Assembly: GCA_003615045.1 (NCBI GenBank)
Contig: ML014119.1
Coordinates: forward strand, 62,001-126,000
Length of the DNA: 64,000 nucleotides
From: Caulochytrium protostelioides
Lineage: Eukaryota > Chytridiomycota > Caulochytriomycetes > Caulochytriales > Caulochytriaceae
Direction: 5' to 3'
In this document: positions 9,513 to 19,784 of the stretch, piece by piece
Layout of the letters: every line of letters starts with the position of its first letter
Position numbering within the stretch: the stretch's first letter is position 1
Notes under the pieces: generated by a model
What the model was told of the DNA's origin: nothing
The model's database searches: none
What the model saw: only the letters and a program-made list of their open reading frames with translations
Translations under genes and position numbers: made by a program

Positions 9513-12044
9513 ATGGGTTCGCCGACGTCGTCGTCGACGTCGATCGTCGCGGTGGCGCCGCTGACGATGTTTGTGCCAGACGGCGGCGGCGGCGGCGGCG
9601 GCCACGACCACGGTGATGACCACGATGTGCCGGCGGCGTGCCGCGCCAGTGATGCGCCGCAGACGGCCGCGTTCTTCGCGCAGCCGCTGTGGCTCGAGCG
9701 CCGCGCCCGCGTCGTCCACTACCTCGACGCGGCGGGCGCCTCAGCGGTCTTTGATCTCGGCTGCGGGCAGGGCGCCCTCCTCAGCGCGCTGGCGCTCAAC
9801 CCGCGGTACACCCGTCTGGGCGGGGTCGATGCCGACCGCGTGGCCTTGCATCGTGCTCGCCACATCTTGATGCCGCCGCCACCGCCGCCGCCGATCTCCG
9901 ATGCCGCTGTCGCCAGCGACGACGACGCCGCCGCGGCGCTGTCGTCCTCCTGGCGTGACCTGCGGGAAGCCCCGCTCATGGTGGATCTGTTCTACGGGTC
10001 GCTGGCGGAGCCGGACGCCGCGCACATGGCGGCCTATGACGCGGTGACGGCCATCGAGGTGGTGGAGCATCTCGATCCGCCCGAGCTGGCGCGCCTGCCG
10101 GCCGCACTGCTCGGCGCCACGCGGCCCCGCATCGCCGTCGTGACGACGCCCAACCGCGAATTCAACGTCCATTTCCCGGGCGTGACGGCGGTCGCCGCCG
10201 AGCGCGACGGTTGCCACGGCAGCAGGGACGCGCGGCCGTCGTCGCCATCCTCGCCGCGGCCGCCGCGCTGGCGGCATCCCGACCACCGGTTCGAGTGGTC
10301 GCGCGCCGAGTTCCAAGCGTGGGCCCAAAGCGCGGCACAGTCGTACGGCTACCACGTGGTGTTTGACGGCGTCGGCCTACGGTCCCCGGACGATGTGGCG
10401 ACCATCGGCCACTGCACCCAGATCGCGGTCTTCCACCGGATCGAGGCAGCGTCGCCCTTCGCGAGCCCGTCGCCGGGGGCCCTGCCGCTCGTCCTTTCCG
10501 CAGACGCCGTCACGCCCACGCCCACGGGCACGAGCATGAGCGCCGGCTCGATCACGCCCTCAGGCCCCTGGCAGCCTTTCGCCTCGCTTGTGTATCCCTA
10601 TTTCCAGCGCGAAACCGTGCCGACCGCGACGCAGCTCGCCATGGTGCGGCAGAGCTGCTTGGAGTGCATCAGGGTGGACCTTCTGGCGTACGCGGTTCCT
10701 GTCGCCCTGCTCGGCACGTCGCCCTCTGCAAGCGCGGTCCTGGGGCCGGGGTCGGGGCCGTCGTTCGGACGCCGTCGTCCCCGCGTTCCCGCAGGCTTGC
10801 TCGGGCGACGCGGCCCTGCCAATGGCGGGGGTGGCGGCAGCGACGGCGAAGGCGACGGTCCCGCCATGGGGTCGGGCCGTTATGCCGACGGACACGGGGA
10901 CGGCGATGCGGATGCCGATGTCGATCTCGATGGCGACAGCGGCATCCGATGGATGATTCCGCTGGACGAGCTCTGGAACAAGCGCCGCATCCGCCAGCTG
11001 GCCGGCGGCTCACAAGCACGGCTGATCGCGCTCTTTCTGAACGATCCGCTCTTCCGGCCATACTACACCCTGCACCAGCTGCCGTACGATCCCGCCGCCG
11101 CCCATACCGGCAACGCGGCGCTGCGGCCGGTCCCGCCGCCTTTGGCGTCGCGGATGCTTCCAACCACGGCGTCCCCCGCAGCGGCGGCGGCGGCGGGCAC
11201 TCACGATCCGACGCATCCACCTGCGCTGCCGCCCCATCACGCATGGTACCTCTCTGTGGACTATGCTTTGTCGCCCCGCGTCGCAGCCGCATCGGTCACC
11301 GCCGACCGCGACATGGGTGGCGCCGAGCTGGATGCCGACGCCGCTGCCGACGCGGACCTCGACCCTGACTCCGAGACGGACGCCATGTCGATCTCGTCGG
11401 GACCGTCGCGCGCTGGCGCGCCGTCGCCCCCGGTGCCTGGCTGGTTTGCCGCCGGCGCGTCACCACCGGCGTCCCCGCGCGGCGGCAGTCACTCCCTCAG
11501 CAGCGTGCTGTTCCCCGGCGTCGACCTATGGGACCTGACCGGCAGCTCGCACAGCGCGCTCGCCCTGACACGGGACGCCGGCGACGGCGGCGAGCGGAGT
11601 GCCGGCGGACGGGACCGCGGACCCCTCCCACGTGGCGAGGGGGCGATGCCCGGGTGGACGGCGCCGTCGCCCACTCTCCTGCCGACGCCCACGCACGGAC
11701 CCCCGCTCGGTGCGCCGATGCCGCGGGCGTGGTCCCCGACGGGGTCGGCGTCCGTACCCGCATCCGGAGCGGCGTCCGGGGCGGCGTCGGCGTCAGCATC
11801 GGCATCGGCATCGGCATCGGCATCGGCATCGGCATCGGCATCGGCATCGGCATCGGCGTTGGGCTCGGGCTCAGCATGGGGCCAGACGGACACCACCTGG
11901 TATCACGGTCACGATCCATGGGCCCACCCGGCGCCCTCGCCGCCGCCACCGGCAGCATCGGCGCCGCCGGTCTTCCTAATGCAGTCCGACCAGCCGGATG
12001 CCAACGATCCAACCGCCCCTTTGGCGAAACGGATGAAGTTTTGA
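9513..12044 (+). CDS. HEN1: HEN1-type small RNA 3'-terminal 2'-O-methyltransferase
   Basis: Adds a 2'-O-methyl group to the 3' end of small silencing RNAs using S-adenosylmethionine. The ATG at 9513 has a strong context (GCGGCCATGG) and gives 843 aa. Seen: SAM-binding motif FDLGCGQGAL at about residue 80; the family-specific metal site EVVEHLDP (Glu182, Glu185, His186); a TTPNREFN block; and DHRFEWSRAEFQ with His258 as the fourth metal ligand. This set is diagnostic of HEN1/HENMT1. The domain ends near residue 330. The remaining 500 residues are mostly low complexity, with a short conserved-looking stretch (IPLDELWNKRRIRQL) near 490 and a Ser-Ala hexamer-repeat array. The plant-type dsRNA-binding and La domains are absent, as in animal HENMT1. 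Yeasts lack HEN1, so its presence implies Dicer- or Argonaute-type small RNAs here (inference). Confidence 0.9.
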   Translation: MGSPTSSSTSIVAVAPLTMFVPDGGGGGGGHDHGDDHDVPAACRASDAPQTAAFFAQPLWLERRARVVHYLDAAGASAVFDLGCGQGALLSALALNPRYTRLGGVDADRVALHRARHILMPPPPPPPISDAAVASDDDAAAALSSSWRDLREAPLMVDLFYGSLAEPDAAHMAAYDAVTAIEVVEHLDPPELARLPAALLGATRPRIAVVTTPNREFNVHFPGVTAVAAERDGCHGSRDARPSSPSSPRPPRWRHPDHRFEWSRAEFQAWAQSAAQSYGYHVVFDGVGLRSPDDVATIGHCTQIAVFHRIEAASPFASPSPGALPLVLSADAVTPTPTGTSMSAGSITPSGPWQPFASLVYPYFQRETVPTATQLAMVRQSCLECIRVDLLAYAVPVALLGTSPSASAVLGPGSGPSFGRRRPRVPAGLLGRRGPANGGGGGSDGEGDGPAMGSGRYADGHGDGDADADVDLDGDSGIRWMIPLDELWNKRRIRQLAGGSQARLIALFLNDPLFRPYYTLHQLPYDPAAAHTGNAALRPVPPPLASRMLPTTASPAAAAAAGTHDPTHPPALPPHHAWYLSVDYALSPRVAAASVTADRDMGGAELDADAAADADLDPDSETDAMSISSGPSRAGAPSPPVPGWFAAGASPPASPRGGSHSLSSVLFPGVDLWDLTGSSHSALALTRDAGDGGERSAGGRDRGPLPRGEGAMPGWTAPSPTLLPTPTHGPPLGAPMPRAWSPTGSASVPASGAASGAASASASASASASASASASASASASALGSGSAWGQTDTTWYHGHDPWAHPAPSPPPPAASAPPVFLMQSDQPDANDPTAPLAKRMKF
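11797..11856 (+). repeat. (GGCATC)n hexamer array in HEN1
   Basis: About ten near-perfect copies of GGCATC encode alternating Ser-Ala in the C-terminal low-complexity tail of HEN1. Length variation between strains is expected. Confidence 0.9.
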
Positions 12045-12376
12045 CGACATGAGGCCTCGGATGCATGGATCTGTTTGGCGACGAACCCTGCCGTGTCATA
12101 TATATATTTATGCTAAACGGGCGGTGTGAGCATCGGCATCGAGCGGACGCCATATCTCGTCAGGTCATATCATGTCAGCCGCCCCAAGGGCTCTACATCG
12201 ACGATGGATGTTTGTGACGCGTCAGATCCCAGTACACTCGAGATGAGCGGCATCGAGGCACCACGACGTGCCCATGAGCGATGGGGCGCATGCGGATTAA
12301 GGTCATCAGCCTGGCTATGGTCATGCCGCTATTCAATCATCGTGTCGGTGCCAGGTCGTCGACGCCGGCCGCCGGG
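12045..12376. other. Convergent spacer between HEN1 and CDC43
   Basis: This holds the 3' ends of two convergent genes. The AT-rich element TATATATATTTATG near 12100 is rare in this GC-rich window and may serve polyadenylation. No gene is seen. Confidence 0.5.
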
Positions 12377-13968
12377 TCAGGCGGTCGCGGGCGGAAAGAC
12401 GAGCGAACGCCAGTGCGCGGCGGCGCGGGCCGAGAGGGTGAGCGCCGGGTCGATCCCGTCGAGCGTGGGACTCGGCTGCCCGTGAACATCGCCGTCGGCT
12501 GCGTCGGCGCCGTCGTCCGCCACGCCGTCGTCCGCCGCGCCGCTGATGAGGGCCGTGCCGGCCAGGCCCATGAAGGCGTGCAGCACGTCCGGATAGCCGC
12601 CGACGCTCTTGCTGTAGCCGCCCAGGCGGGCGGACCGCGTCTGGCGGAGAAAGGCGCGGGTGCGGCCGGGGGCCGTCAGCGCGGTCCCGTCGAGCAGCGC
12701 GATCGCGGCGCCGATCCAGAACGCGTAGCAGGTGTCGGGGACCTTGTTGATGCGGCCTTGGAAGCCGGCCGCCGGGGTCGCGTCGTCGTCGCCGCCGCTG
12801 CTGCTACTGCTGCCGCCGCCCTCGGCGCTCGGCAGTTCGACCTGGCGGCAGAGCAGCCATTCGCGTGTCTCCTCCATGCCAGGGACGTCGACGAGGCGCG
12901 GCGCCGCCAGCAGCGCCTCGAGCAGCGGGGCGGCGCCGTCGCGAGCCGCCGCCGACGGCGCCCCGTCGTGGCCGTCGCGCGCGGCGCGGCGGATGAGCAC
13001 GAGCGCGGCCACGGCACAGAACGTCGAGCCGCCGTGGCTCTCCTGCCCGGGAACCTGGCCGTAGGCGCCGTCCAGGGGGTTGCGACACCGCGCAATCCGG
13101 CCGACAAGCCGCGGCACGTCGAGGCCGCGCCAGTCGCGTAGCAGCGTGCTGATCACGCACGCGCAGTAGACAAAGCGGAGGTCCTGCTCGCGGGAGCCTG
13201 GATACGGCACCATGGCGCCGGTGGCGGGGTCCTGCAGGAGCCGCAGCGACGCCGCGGTCGCGGCGCGCCGGACGCCGGCCAGGTCGTCGCCGAGCATCAG
13301 CAGATTGGCGAGCGCTGTGTAGGTATTGGTGATGTGCGGCAGATCGTGGAGATGGTCGCGCTCGGCCGCAGGGCCCGTGCCCTTCGGGGCTGCCACCGTC
13401 GCTGCGGCGTCAGTCGCGCTGACGGCAGGCAGGGCCGCGAAGGGCCCGCCGCGGAAGCCAGTGTACAGGCCGCGCGGCGTGGTCCGCGTGATCTGCTGCG
13501 CGTAGATCCACGCGCGCCAGCCGCGGCGCTCATCAGCCGTGGTCGCGGCGGCCGCCTTGGTCGGGCCGTCGGCGCCGCTGCCCGCGAGCGCCGGCGCTGC
13601 CGCGTTCGGGACCAGCGCGCGGCGCAGGTCCAGACCGCCGAGGGCAAAGAAGCCGAGCGTCATGCTGCGCGATCCCGACCGGCCGGACCCAGTGGGTCCC
13701 GTGCATCGGCGTCCAACCCCATCACCAGCAAGGCGCTTCCGCGTGAGTCAAAATCGTGCCGATCGCAGCATCCGTGACCGTCGCGCGCGTGATCTTACCG
13801 ATTGGCATCGTTGTCGGTATAGTGGTGCGGCAGGAGCGTGAGACAGTGGCGGAAGTAGCGCGTGTCCATGGCGACGTCGGCGGCGTCGGCGGCGTCAGCG
13901 GCGGCGTTGGCGGCAGCGGCGGCCGCGCCGCCAGCGGCGAGCGGCGGGGAGTCCTGCGTCATGGTCAT
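12377..13968 (-). CDS. CDC43: Geranylgeranyltransferase type I beta subunit (two exons)
   Basis: Catalytic subunit that, with the shared alpha subunit RAM2, attaches geranylgeranyl to C-terminal CaaL cysteines of Rho/Cdc42-type GTPases. Exon 1 is 13799-13968 and exon 2 is 12377-13664. The intron (13665-13798, 134 bp) starts GTAAGA and ends GCGCAG. Splicing joins the conserved N-terminal helix (RYFRHCLTLLP...DNDANR) to MTLGFFALGGLDL, as in known GGTase-I beta, and gives 485 aa. Seen: LRFVYCACVISTLL with DW; ESHGGSTFCAVAAL; GFQGRINKVPDTCYAFWIGAA, the type-I-specific block; zinc ligands Asp367, Cys369 and His419 (in DVLHAFMGL). Low-complexity inserts occur near the N-terminus and before GFQGR. 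The FQGRxNK signature separates it from farnesyl- and Rab-transferase beta subunits. An in-frame second ATG lies at 13962, six bases downstream. Confidence 0.92.
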
Positions 13969-14915
13969 CGGAAGCGACGCCGTCGGCGCGGTCGTACAGA
14001 GCGGATCGGGCGGGGAGCTCTGGCCGCCGGCGGCCACGTGCTTGCGCGCGGCACGACGGCGGGCGACGGACGACGCGCGACCGGCCAGCGGCGGCGCCGG
14101 CGCGCCGTGGTCGCCGCCGTGCGGGCGCCGCCGACGACGGCCGACTGCGGGCGCCGGATCGGCGTGATATAGCCGCGCGACCCGGTGCCGCGGCGCGCGC
14201 GCGCAGGTGCACCCGATCGCGCGGACGGCCGGCGGACGTGGCGTCGCCGGCGGGGGGCTGAGTGACTGCGCGCGGCCGGCGTGCGGAGCCGACGGCGGCG
14301 GCCGCAGCACCGGCGCGCGGCGCCGCAGGGTCCAGTTCCGGTCCGACGGCGCCTTCGACCGTCGCCTGCGATCCCGCCGGTGCGGCGGGACGGGCATGCG
14401 GCGCGCGGCGCGCCGCCGGTGCCGATGCCACGGGCGGTTGGACCTGGACGACGCCGTGGTCGGACGCCGCGCCGCGGGACGCCGCGCCGCGGGACGCCGG
14501 TCACGGTCCGGACGCGTCGCGATCCGGCCGCCTGCCGCCATGGTATCGACCGCCGGGCCTAGGCGACGCGCGGCTCGGCCGGCCATCGTCTAAGTCGCGG
14601 CACTCGATACCTTCCCGCTTACAAGCAGAACGGTCCATGATCACGAAGGGCTGGTGCCAGCGGGCGCGCAACCCAGCATGCCGAAGCGCCAGCGAAGGGC
14701 CGCTGCGTGCTGGGGCGTGATCAATGCCTCCGCGCCTCGACCCCTTCGCGCTTCCTAGGACTGCGACAGCCCTGACGATTGCGATTACGTTTGCGGTTGA
14801 TTGCTGTCGTGCCGATTGAGTGCTCTCGTTGGTTGCGATCCGACATCGCGCCGGTCAGAGAGTGAGAGTGAGAGTGTGAGAGACCGCCCCCCACCGTTCC
14901 TGCCGATACGATACG
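13969..14915. other. Divergent intergenic region between CDC43 and ILV6
   Basis: This 0.95 kb shared upstream region is extremely GC-rich on the CDC43 side and less so from 14580 onward. A (GAGAGT)n-like purine stretch lies just before ILV6 near 14858-14882. No gene is seen; overlapping Arg/Ala-rich frames are composition artefacts. Confidence 0.5.
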
Positions 14916-15935
14916 ATGCTGGCCCTGCGGTCTCTGCGCTCCCGCGATGCCGGCCGCCGCGCCGCCGCACACGTGATGCCGTGCTTGACGCGGCGGCAGC
15001 CAGGATGCATGTCGTGGACGCCGCGCCGCCGCGGCTACTCGACGGCCGACGAGATGGACCGCGCGGCCGAGCGCCAGCATGCGCGCGATCTGGCCGGCGC
15101 CGGCGACGAGGGCGGCGACACCGGCCGGCGGCCGTCGTTCGCGAGCTTCCCCGGCCGCGAGACGCCGCTGCCGTTCCCGGAGACGGGCCCGCTGGGCCCG
15201 CTGTCGATGGAGGAGGCCGTCAACAACATCCTGTACAACACGCCGTCGCCGACGCGGGCGCCGACGACGCGCCACGTGCTGAACGGCCTCGTGAGCAACG
15301 AGCCGGGCGTGCTCGCGCGCGTCGCCGGCGTGCTGGCCGGCCGCGGCTTCAACATCGAGAGCCTCGTCGTCGCGCGCACCGAGGTGCCCGACCTCTCTCG
15401 CATGACCATCGTCCTCGACGGCCAGACCCCCGTCGTCCAGCAGGCCCGCAAGCAGCTCGAGGACCTCGTCCCCGTCTGGGCCGTCCTCGACTACACGGAC
15501 ACGCGCTTCGTCGAGCGCGAGCTGCTGCTCGTGAAGGTGTCCGCGATGCCGCACGAGCACTGGACCAGCCCGGGGGCCGACGGCGCCCCCACGCCCGCGG
15601 CGGCGACGGCCGCGGCGGCCGCGGGCGCCGTCTCGCCGCTCCTCAGGACCGCGCTGCAGCGCAACGCGCTGCGCGAGCTCGCCGACCTCTTCCACGGCCG
15701 TGTGGTCGACGTCACGCTGCGCAGCATGATCATCGAGCTCAGCGCGAAACCCGAGCGGGTGGATGCGTTCCTGCGGCTGCTCGCGCCGTTCGGCGTGATC
15801 GAGGCGGCGCGGTCGGGCTCGATGGCGATGCCGCGCAGTGCGCTGGATGCGCGCGGCTCGTGTGAAGAGGCCGGCGCCGCGGCGCCGGCCCAGCGCGCCG
15901 ACGGCGTCGACGTGACCCAGCTGCCGCCCGGGTAG
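14916..15935 (+). CDS. ILV6: Acetolactate synthase regulatory (small) subunit, mitochondrial
   Basis: Regulatory subunit that binds the catalytic acetolactate synthase (ILV2), raises its activity and gives valine feedback control in the first shared step of isoleucine/valine synthesis in mitochondria. The ATG at 14916 gives 339 aa, close to the fungal size. Seen: an Arg/Ala-rich N-terminus without acidic residues for about 40 aa, as in matrix presequences; an ACT domain at about 119-195 (RHVLNGLVSNEPGVLARVAG, then GRGFNIESLVVARTE and RMTIVLDG); then a conserved second half with LLLVKVSA and a block ending LLAPFGVIEAARSGSMAMPR. A Pro/Ala insert separates the two halves. It is single-exon and convergent with the gene at 16226-17470. 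ILV5 lies 4 kb downstream on the same strand. Confidence 0.95.
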   Translation: MLALRSLRSRDAGRRAAAHVMPCLTRRQPGCMSWTPRRRGYSTADEMDRAAERQHARDLAGAGDEGGDTGRRPSFASFPGRETPLPFPETGPLGPLSMEEAVNNILYNTPSPTRAPTTRHVLNGLVSNEPGVLARVAGVLAGRGFNIESLVVARTEVPDLSRMTIVLDGQTPVVQQARKQLEDLVPVWAVLDYTDTRFVERELLLVKVSAMPHEHWTSPGADGAPTPAAATAAAAAGAVSPLLRTALQRNALRELADLFHGRVVDVTLRSMIIELSAKPERVDAFLRLLAPFGVIEAARSGSMAMPRSALDARGSCEEAGAAAPAQRADGVDVTQLPPG

Positions 15936-16225
15936 GCGCGTGGCTCGGCTGTGCGGTCGTTCGCCGGCCGGCCTGCTGGTCCGCCACCGGGTGTCCCTGA
16001 TCCTGCGTGGCGCGAGACCCTCCGTCGCGTATGGCCAGATCCGGCTGACGGACGACAATATTCGAACCCACGCAAATGTTTTTTTTTTTTTTTTTGGTAA
16101 TACCATTGTTTATCTTTTTGCTCATTATCTCCTTGTGTGTGGCTGTCTCGTCCTGTCCGTTTCAGGGACACTTGAGACAACGCCGACTTCTCCCAGCAGC
16201 CCGTCGATGGCTGCGGCCTGACGGA

Positions 16226-17470
16226 TTAGGGGCGATGCCGGTGTCCGGTCCGGTCCGGTCCGGTCCGGCCGTCCCGCGTGGTGCGGGGCTGCTGGCCATG
16301 GCGCGGCTGGCCGCCGACCGTGTCGGATCCTTGGATCTGGTCAACCCAGGACGGGATGTCTAGTCTCATGGAACCCATGTTCGGGCCGCGCCCGGGGCCG
16401 GCATCGTGTGGATCGCGGAGGCCGGCGGCGGCGTCTTGGCCGTCGGAGTTTCGGCCGCCGGTGTCTTGGTCGTGGCTTTCATGCTCCCTACCATGCGTTC
16501 CCGACTCGGCCGGGACGATCACCGCTTGGTGCGGGCGCATCGACGGGCCCGCCCGCTCGGGATGCCCCTCCGGTAGCTCCTCGCCCGCATGCACGACCAC
16601 TGGGGGTGCCCGGTAGGCGGGCACCTTGTGGACGCGATGCGCGAAGGGTTTCTGGTTGACGAGCATCACGTGATCCGAGGACGGCGGGCTCCAGCCCGGG
16701 GGCCAGGTCTGCTCGACCATGGGCGGAATCGGCGCCGGGTTGTCGAGGAGCCCGCCGAAGCGGCGGTGCTGTTCGTACGCGTCGGTCGCATAGTTCTCGA
16801 TTTCCTCCCGCGAGCCCATCCGCGCGAGATGGTAGCGCATGGCCGCGGCGACCTGGGCGGGGCTGTGCAGCCAGGGCCCGCGCCGGTCGCGCATCGGCAA
16901 GTCCATGGGCCCACGCAGGGTCCGCGGCCGCCGCAGGGCCGACAGCGGCAGCAGCTCGGGCGCGACCCAGGGCCGCCGGTCGAGCGCCGTCGGGTGGTCG
17001 AACGGCATGTTGCGGTTGGCCCATCCGCAGACCGTGAACGGCTTGACAAGCAGGAGGTCGCGGCGCCAGAGCGCGGCCGGGTCGCCGATCACGGCGCGCG
17101 GCACGCCCTGCCGGAGCGCGGCCTCCAGGACGGCCGGGGCGGTCGCGTGCCGCCGCGCCAGGCCCGCCGCGTCCACGTGGCCCGAGTACCGCGCCACGTG
17201 GCCGGCCGCTTGGCAGTGCGCCTCGCGGTACACCGCGATCGTGGCCTGCCTGTGCGCCGCGTCCTCGCCGAAGACCGCCAGCGCCGGGAACCGCAGGTCG
17301 GTCCAGGGGGCCGGGTCCACGGCGCCACCGGCGGCCGCGAGCGTGCTGCCGATCACGAGGCCTGCGAGCATGCGGGACGGCCAGCGCGACGGCCAGCGCG
17401 ATGCGCGCCTCCCGGCGGCGTCGGCCGCAGCGCCGCGAGCGGCGCGGCGGCGCGGCGGCCGACGCGGCAT
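16226..17470 (-). CDS. Orphan protein with N-terminal membrane anchor
   Basis: The ATG at 17470 gives 414 aa. The N-terminus is strongly basic (about 33 residues of Arg/Ala), followed by one hydrophobic segment at about 34-52 (MLAGLVIGSTLAAAGGA). This could be a signal-anchor or a mitochondrial inner-membrane sorting signal. The next 250 residues are globular-looking, with aromatic and charged residues and motifs such as VCGWANRNMPFDHP and PMVEQTWPPGW that I cannot match to a family. The C-terminus is low complexity and ends in a stretch made by a CCGGT pentamer repeat (16243-16267). It is convergent with ILV6. The antisense strand also has a long frame, so coding status rests mainly on the coherent anchor-plus-domain layout. 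Confidence 0.5.
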   Translation of the reverse strand: MPRRPPRRRAARGAAADAAGRRASRWPSRWPSRMLAGLVIGSTLAAAGGAVDPAPWTDLRFPALAVFGEDAAHRQATIAVYREAHCQAAGHVARYSGHVDAAGLARRHATAPAVLEAALRQGVPRAVIGDPAALWRRDLLLVKPFTVCGWANRNMPFDHPTALDRRPWVAPELLPLSALRRPRTLRGPMDLPMRDRRGPWLHSPAQVAAAMRYHLARMGSREEIENYATDAYEQHRRFGGLLDNPAPIPPMVEQTWPPGWSPPSSDHVMLVNQKPFAHRVHKVPAYRAPPVVVHAGEELPEGHPERAGPSMRPHQAVIVPAESGTHGREHESHDQDTGGRNSDGQDAAAGLRDPHDAGPGRGPNMGSMRLDIPSWVDQIQGSDTVGGQPRHGQQPRTTRDGRTGPDRTGHRHRP

Positions 17471-18436
17471 GGTGCCTGGTGCCTGGGACGCGCGATGGGA
17501 ACCTGCGGCCGCTGGAGCCGTGCACACTGCAGAAAAAGCGCGCGGTGTCGCGTGGTAGGCACGACCGTCAGCGTCGCCAGAGGCTGGGGACACCCGGCAA
17601 GAGAGGAGGGTCGAGGGGTTCCTGCCAGGTGGCAGACCGATGAGCGCGGATCGGCCGAGGAGCAGGTTGGCCTCCGTACACAGATGCCAGACGAGGCGCA
17701 ACGGAAGGCGCAATCGAAGCAGTCGCCGTTGGATCAGTCGCTGGTTCAGCTGCTGGTTCAGACAGTGGTTCAGCCGTGGTCGCAGCGACGATGGAAGCTG
17801 TGATCGGATGGACGCCGCGGGTCAAGCCGTGGATGGAGCCGTGGATCCATTTAACGTCTAAAGCAACGGCTGATGCAGCTATCCAAGGCGTCGAGCATCC
17901 GCCGTATCTTCAGCATGCGATATAACGGGTCGAGCAGCAGCGAGCTGCAGCCGCTTTATCGCCGGCCTCGGTCGTCCCGCGACCAGACATCGCCGGCCAG
18001 ACAGCGAGGGCTCGTGATGGCAGCGGCGGGAGGCCTCCGCAACCCAAGTGGCGCACCGCGAGAGGCGTCCGGAGGCGCGTTGCCGAGCCCTTACGTTCTG
18101 CGCTGCGACCGCCAACGCCATTCCACAGACGGATGACTATTTTCTTTCAGATCGGCCGCGGCGCTCCTCCATTCGCCCGGCCTGGCGGGTCTCTCGGGTC
18201 TCCCCGAGCGCCACGCATGCGGGCGCGCCACGACGGCTTCCGCGATGCGAGACCAGGAGATGCGAGACGCCGCACCACGACATGGCCTCCTGGCGCGTCG
18301 GCGCCAGGAGGATCCGGCGGGGCCGGGACCACGCCGCGGCTATTTATGGCATCACGGCGGCGCTGCCGTGAACCACGGCCGATCGGGCCGATCCTCGCCA
18401 TGGCCGATCGGCGGGCCGACGTCCGTGGCGCACGTG

Positions 18437-18506
18437 GCCGCGACGCCGACGCCTGTCGCGACGCCGACGCCGACGCCGACGCTGACGCCGACGCCGACGC
18501 CGTCTG
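18437..18506 (+). repeat. (GACGCC)n hexamer array
   Basis: About ten imperfect copies of GACGCC lie in the ILV5 upstream gap. It belongs to the same sequence family as the coding arrays at 6934 and 11797. Confidence 0.85.
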
Positions 18507-19290
18507 AGCCACGTCGGGCCGTGCCGCAGGGTGGCCGCTATCGCGGCGGCCGTCGCGCCGTCGCGCGCAGACGACGCGCGGGCCACCGCGACGCTGCCGA
18601 CCGGGACAGCGCCGCCGTGGGCGGATCCACGCCGGGACCGACGCGCATGGGCAGAACGGCGGCCGAGCCGCCGCCTCGACCGGACGGCGCCATCGTCCGC
18701 GCCCGCGGCCGTCGGCTCCGAGACGGATGTCTCGGCCGCCGAGGCGGCCGTGGAGCCCACCGTCCGGGGGCTCGCAGGGCGGCGGCGGCGACGACGACGA
18801 CGATGGCGGCGGCGGCGGCGGCGGAGCACGGCGGCGGCGGCTCGCGGCGCCGTCGGCGGGCCCGCGCAGCCGCCGGGCGCGGGTGCTGCGCGTCGGCGGC
18901 GTCGGCGGCCGACGGCGCGCGGCCGTCGGTCCCCTCGCTCGACGGCCGCGCCGGGCGCCTGGGGCGGCTCCCGCGGGTCCCGATGGCCGGTGGGACCCCT
19001 GCGGCGTGCATGGGGTGGACTCGATCCATCCGGGCGTGCTGGCGGGCGGCGCGGTGGCAAGCGCGCGGCCCACGATGACGCCGGCGAAGGCCAACGCCGG
19101 CGAAGCCTCGGCCGGAGCGAGGCCCGAGCGCGGCACGACGAGGCACGGCACGGCCAGGCACGGCCAGGTGAGGCCACGCCCGCTGACGCACCCGCTGACG
19201 CGCCCGAGGGCGATGCGGCCCACGGCGATACGGCCCAAGGAGCGGCGACGCGATGCCGCCGGTCCGCCTTCCGACCGACGCGATGCACCC

Positions 19291-19373
<83 letters not shown>
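19291..19373 (+). repeat. Compound triplet repeat (GGC)n-(AGC)n
   Basis: About nine GGC units pass directly into about seventeen uninterrupted AGC/CAG units. It lies in apparently noncoding DNA 0.5 kb upstream of ILV5. Long pure CAG/CTG runs can form hairpins and change length. Confidence 0.95.
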
Positions 19374-19374
<1 letters not shown>

Positions 19375-19721
19375 GCGATGGCGGCGCTCGGGGTGCGCGA
19401 TGGAGCCGCGCGCAGAGGTCCCGCGCGGAGCACACGGCGCCGGCGGCCCGACCGACGACGAGCCCGCAGGCCCGCAGGCCGCTGGACGGACGGACGGACG
19501 GACGCGGCCGCGGCGGGACTCGGGCGGACCACGGCCCGCCGGGGGTCGCGCCGTCGGCGCGCGTCGCGGCAGTCTCGCGTTCCGGCATACATAAAGACGC
19601 GACGCGACGCGACGACGCGCACGATCCCGCCGCCGTCGTCCACGGACGCTTCGTGGGCCCATCGCCCATCGACCCGGCCGTGCCCATATCGTGTCCCATC
19701 AGCCAAACCCTCCACATGGTT

Positions 19722-19783
19722 ATCGGCATCGGCATCGGCATCGGCATCGGCATCAGCATCAGCATCAGCATCGGCATCGGCAT
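19722..19783 (+). repeat. (GGCATC/AGCATC)n hexamer array upstream of ILV5
   Basis: About ten copies end roughly 100 bases before the ILV5 start codon, so the array lies in its promoter or 5' leader. Confidence 0.9.
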
Positions 19784-19784
19784 T

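Noticed and set aside
13743-13749. TGAGTCA, a Gcn4/AP-1-type site upstream of ILV6
   Set aside because: A single copy, inside the CDC43 intron and 1.2 kb from ILV6. No matching sites were noticed before ILV5 or HIS2, so chance is as likely.
14721-16106. 461-codon minus-strand frame
   Set aside because: It is the antisense shadow of ILV6, whose family identity is clear.
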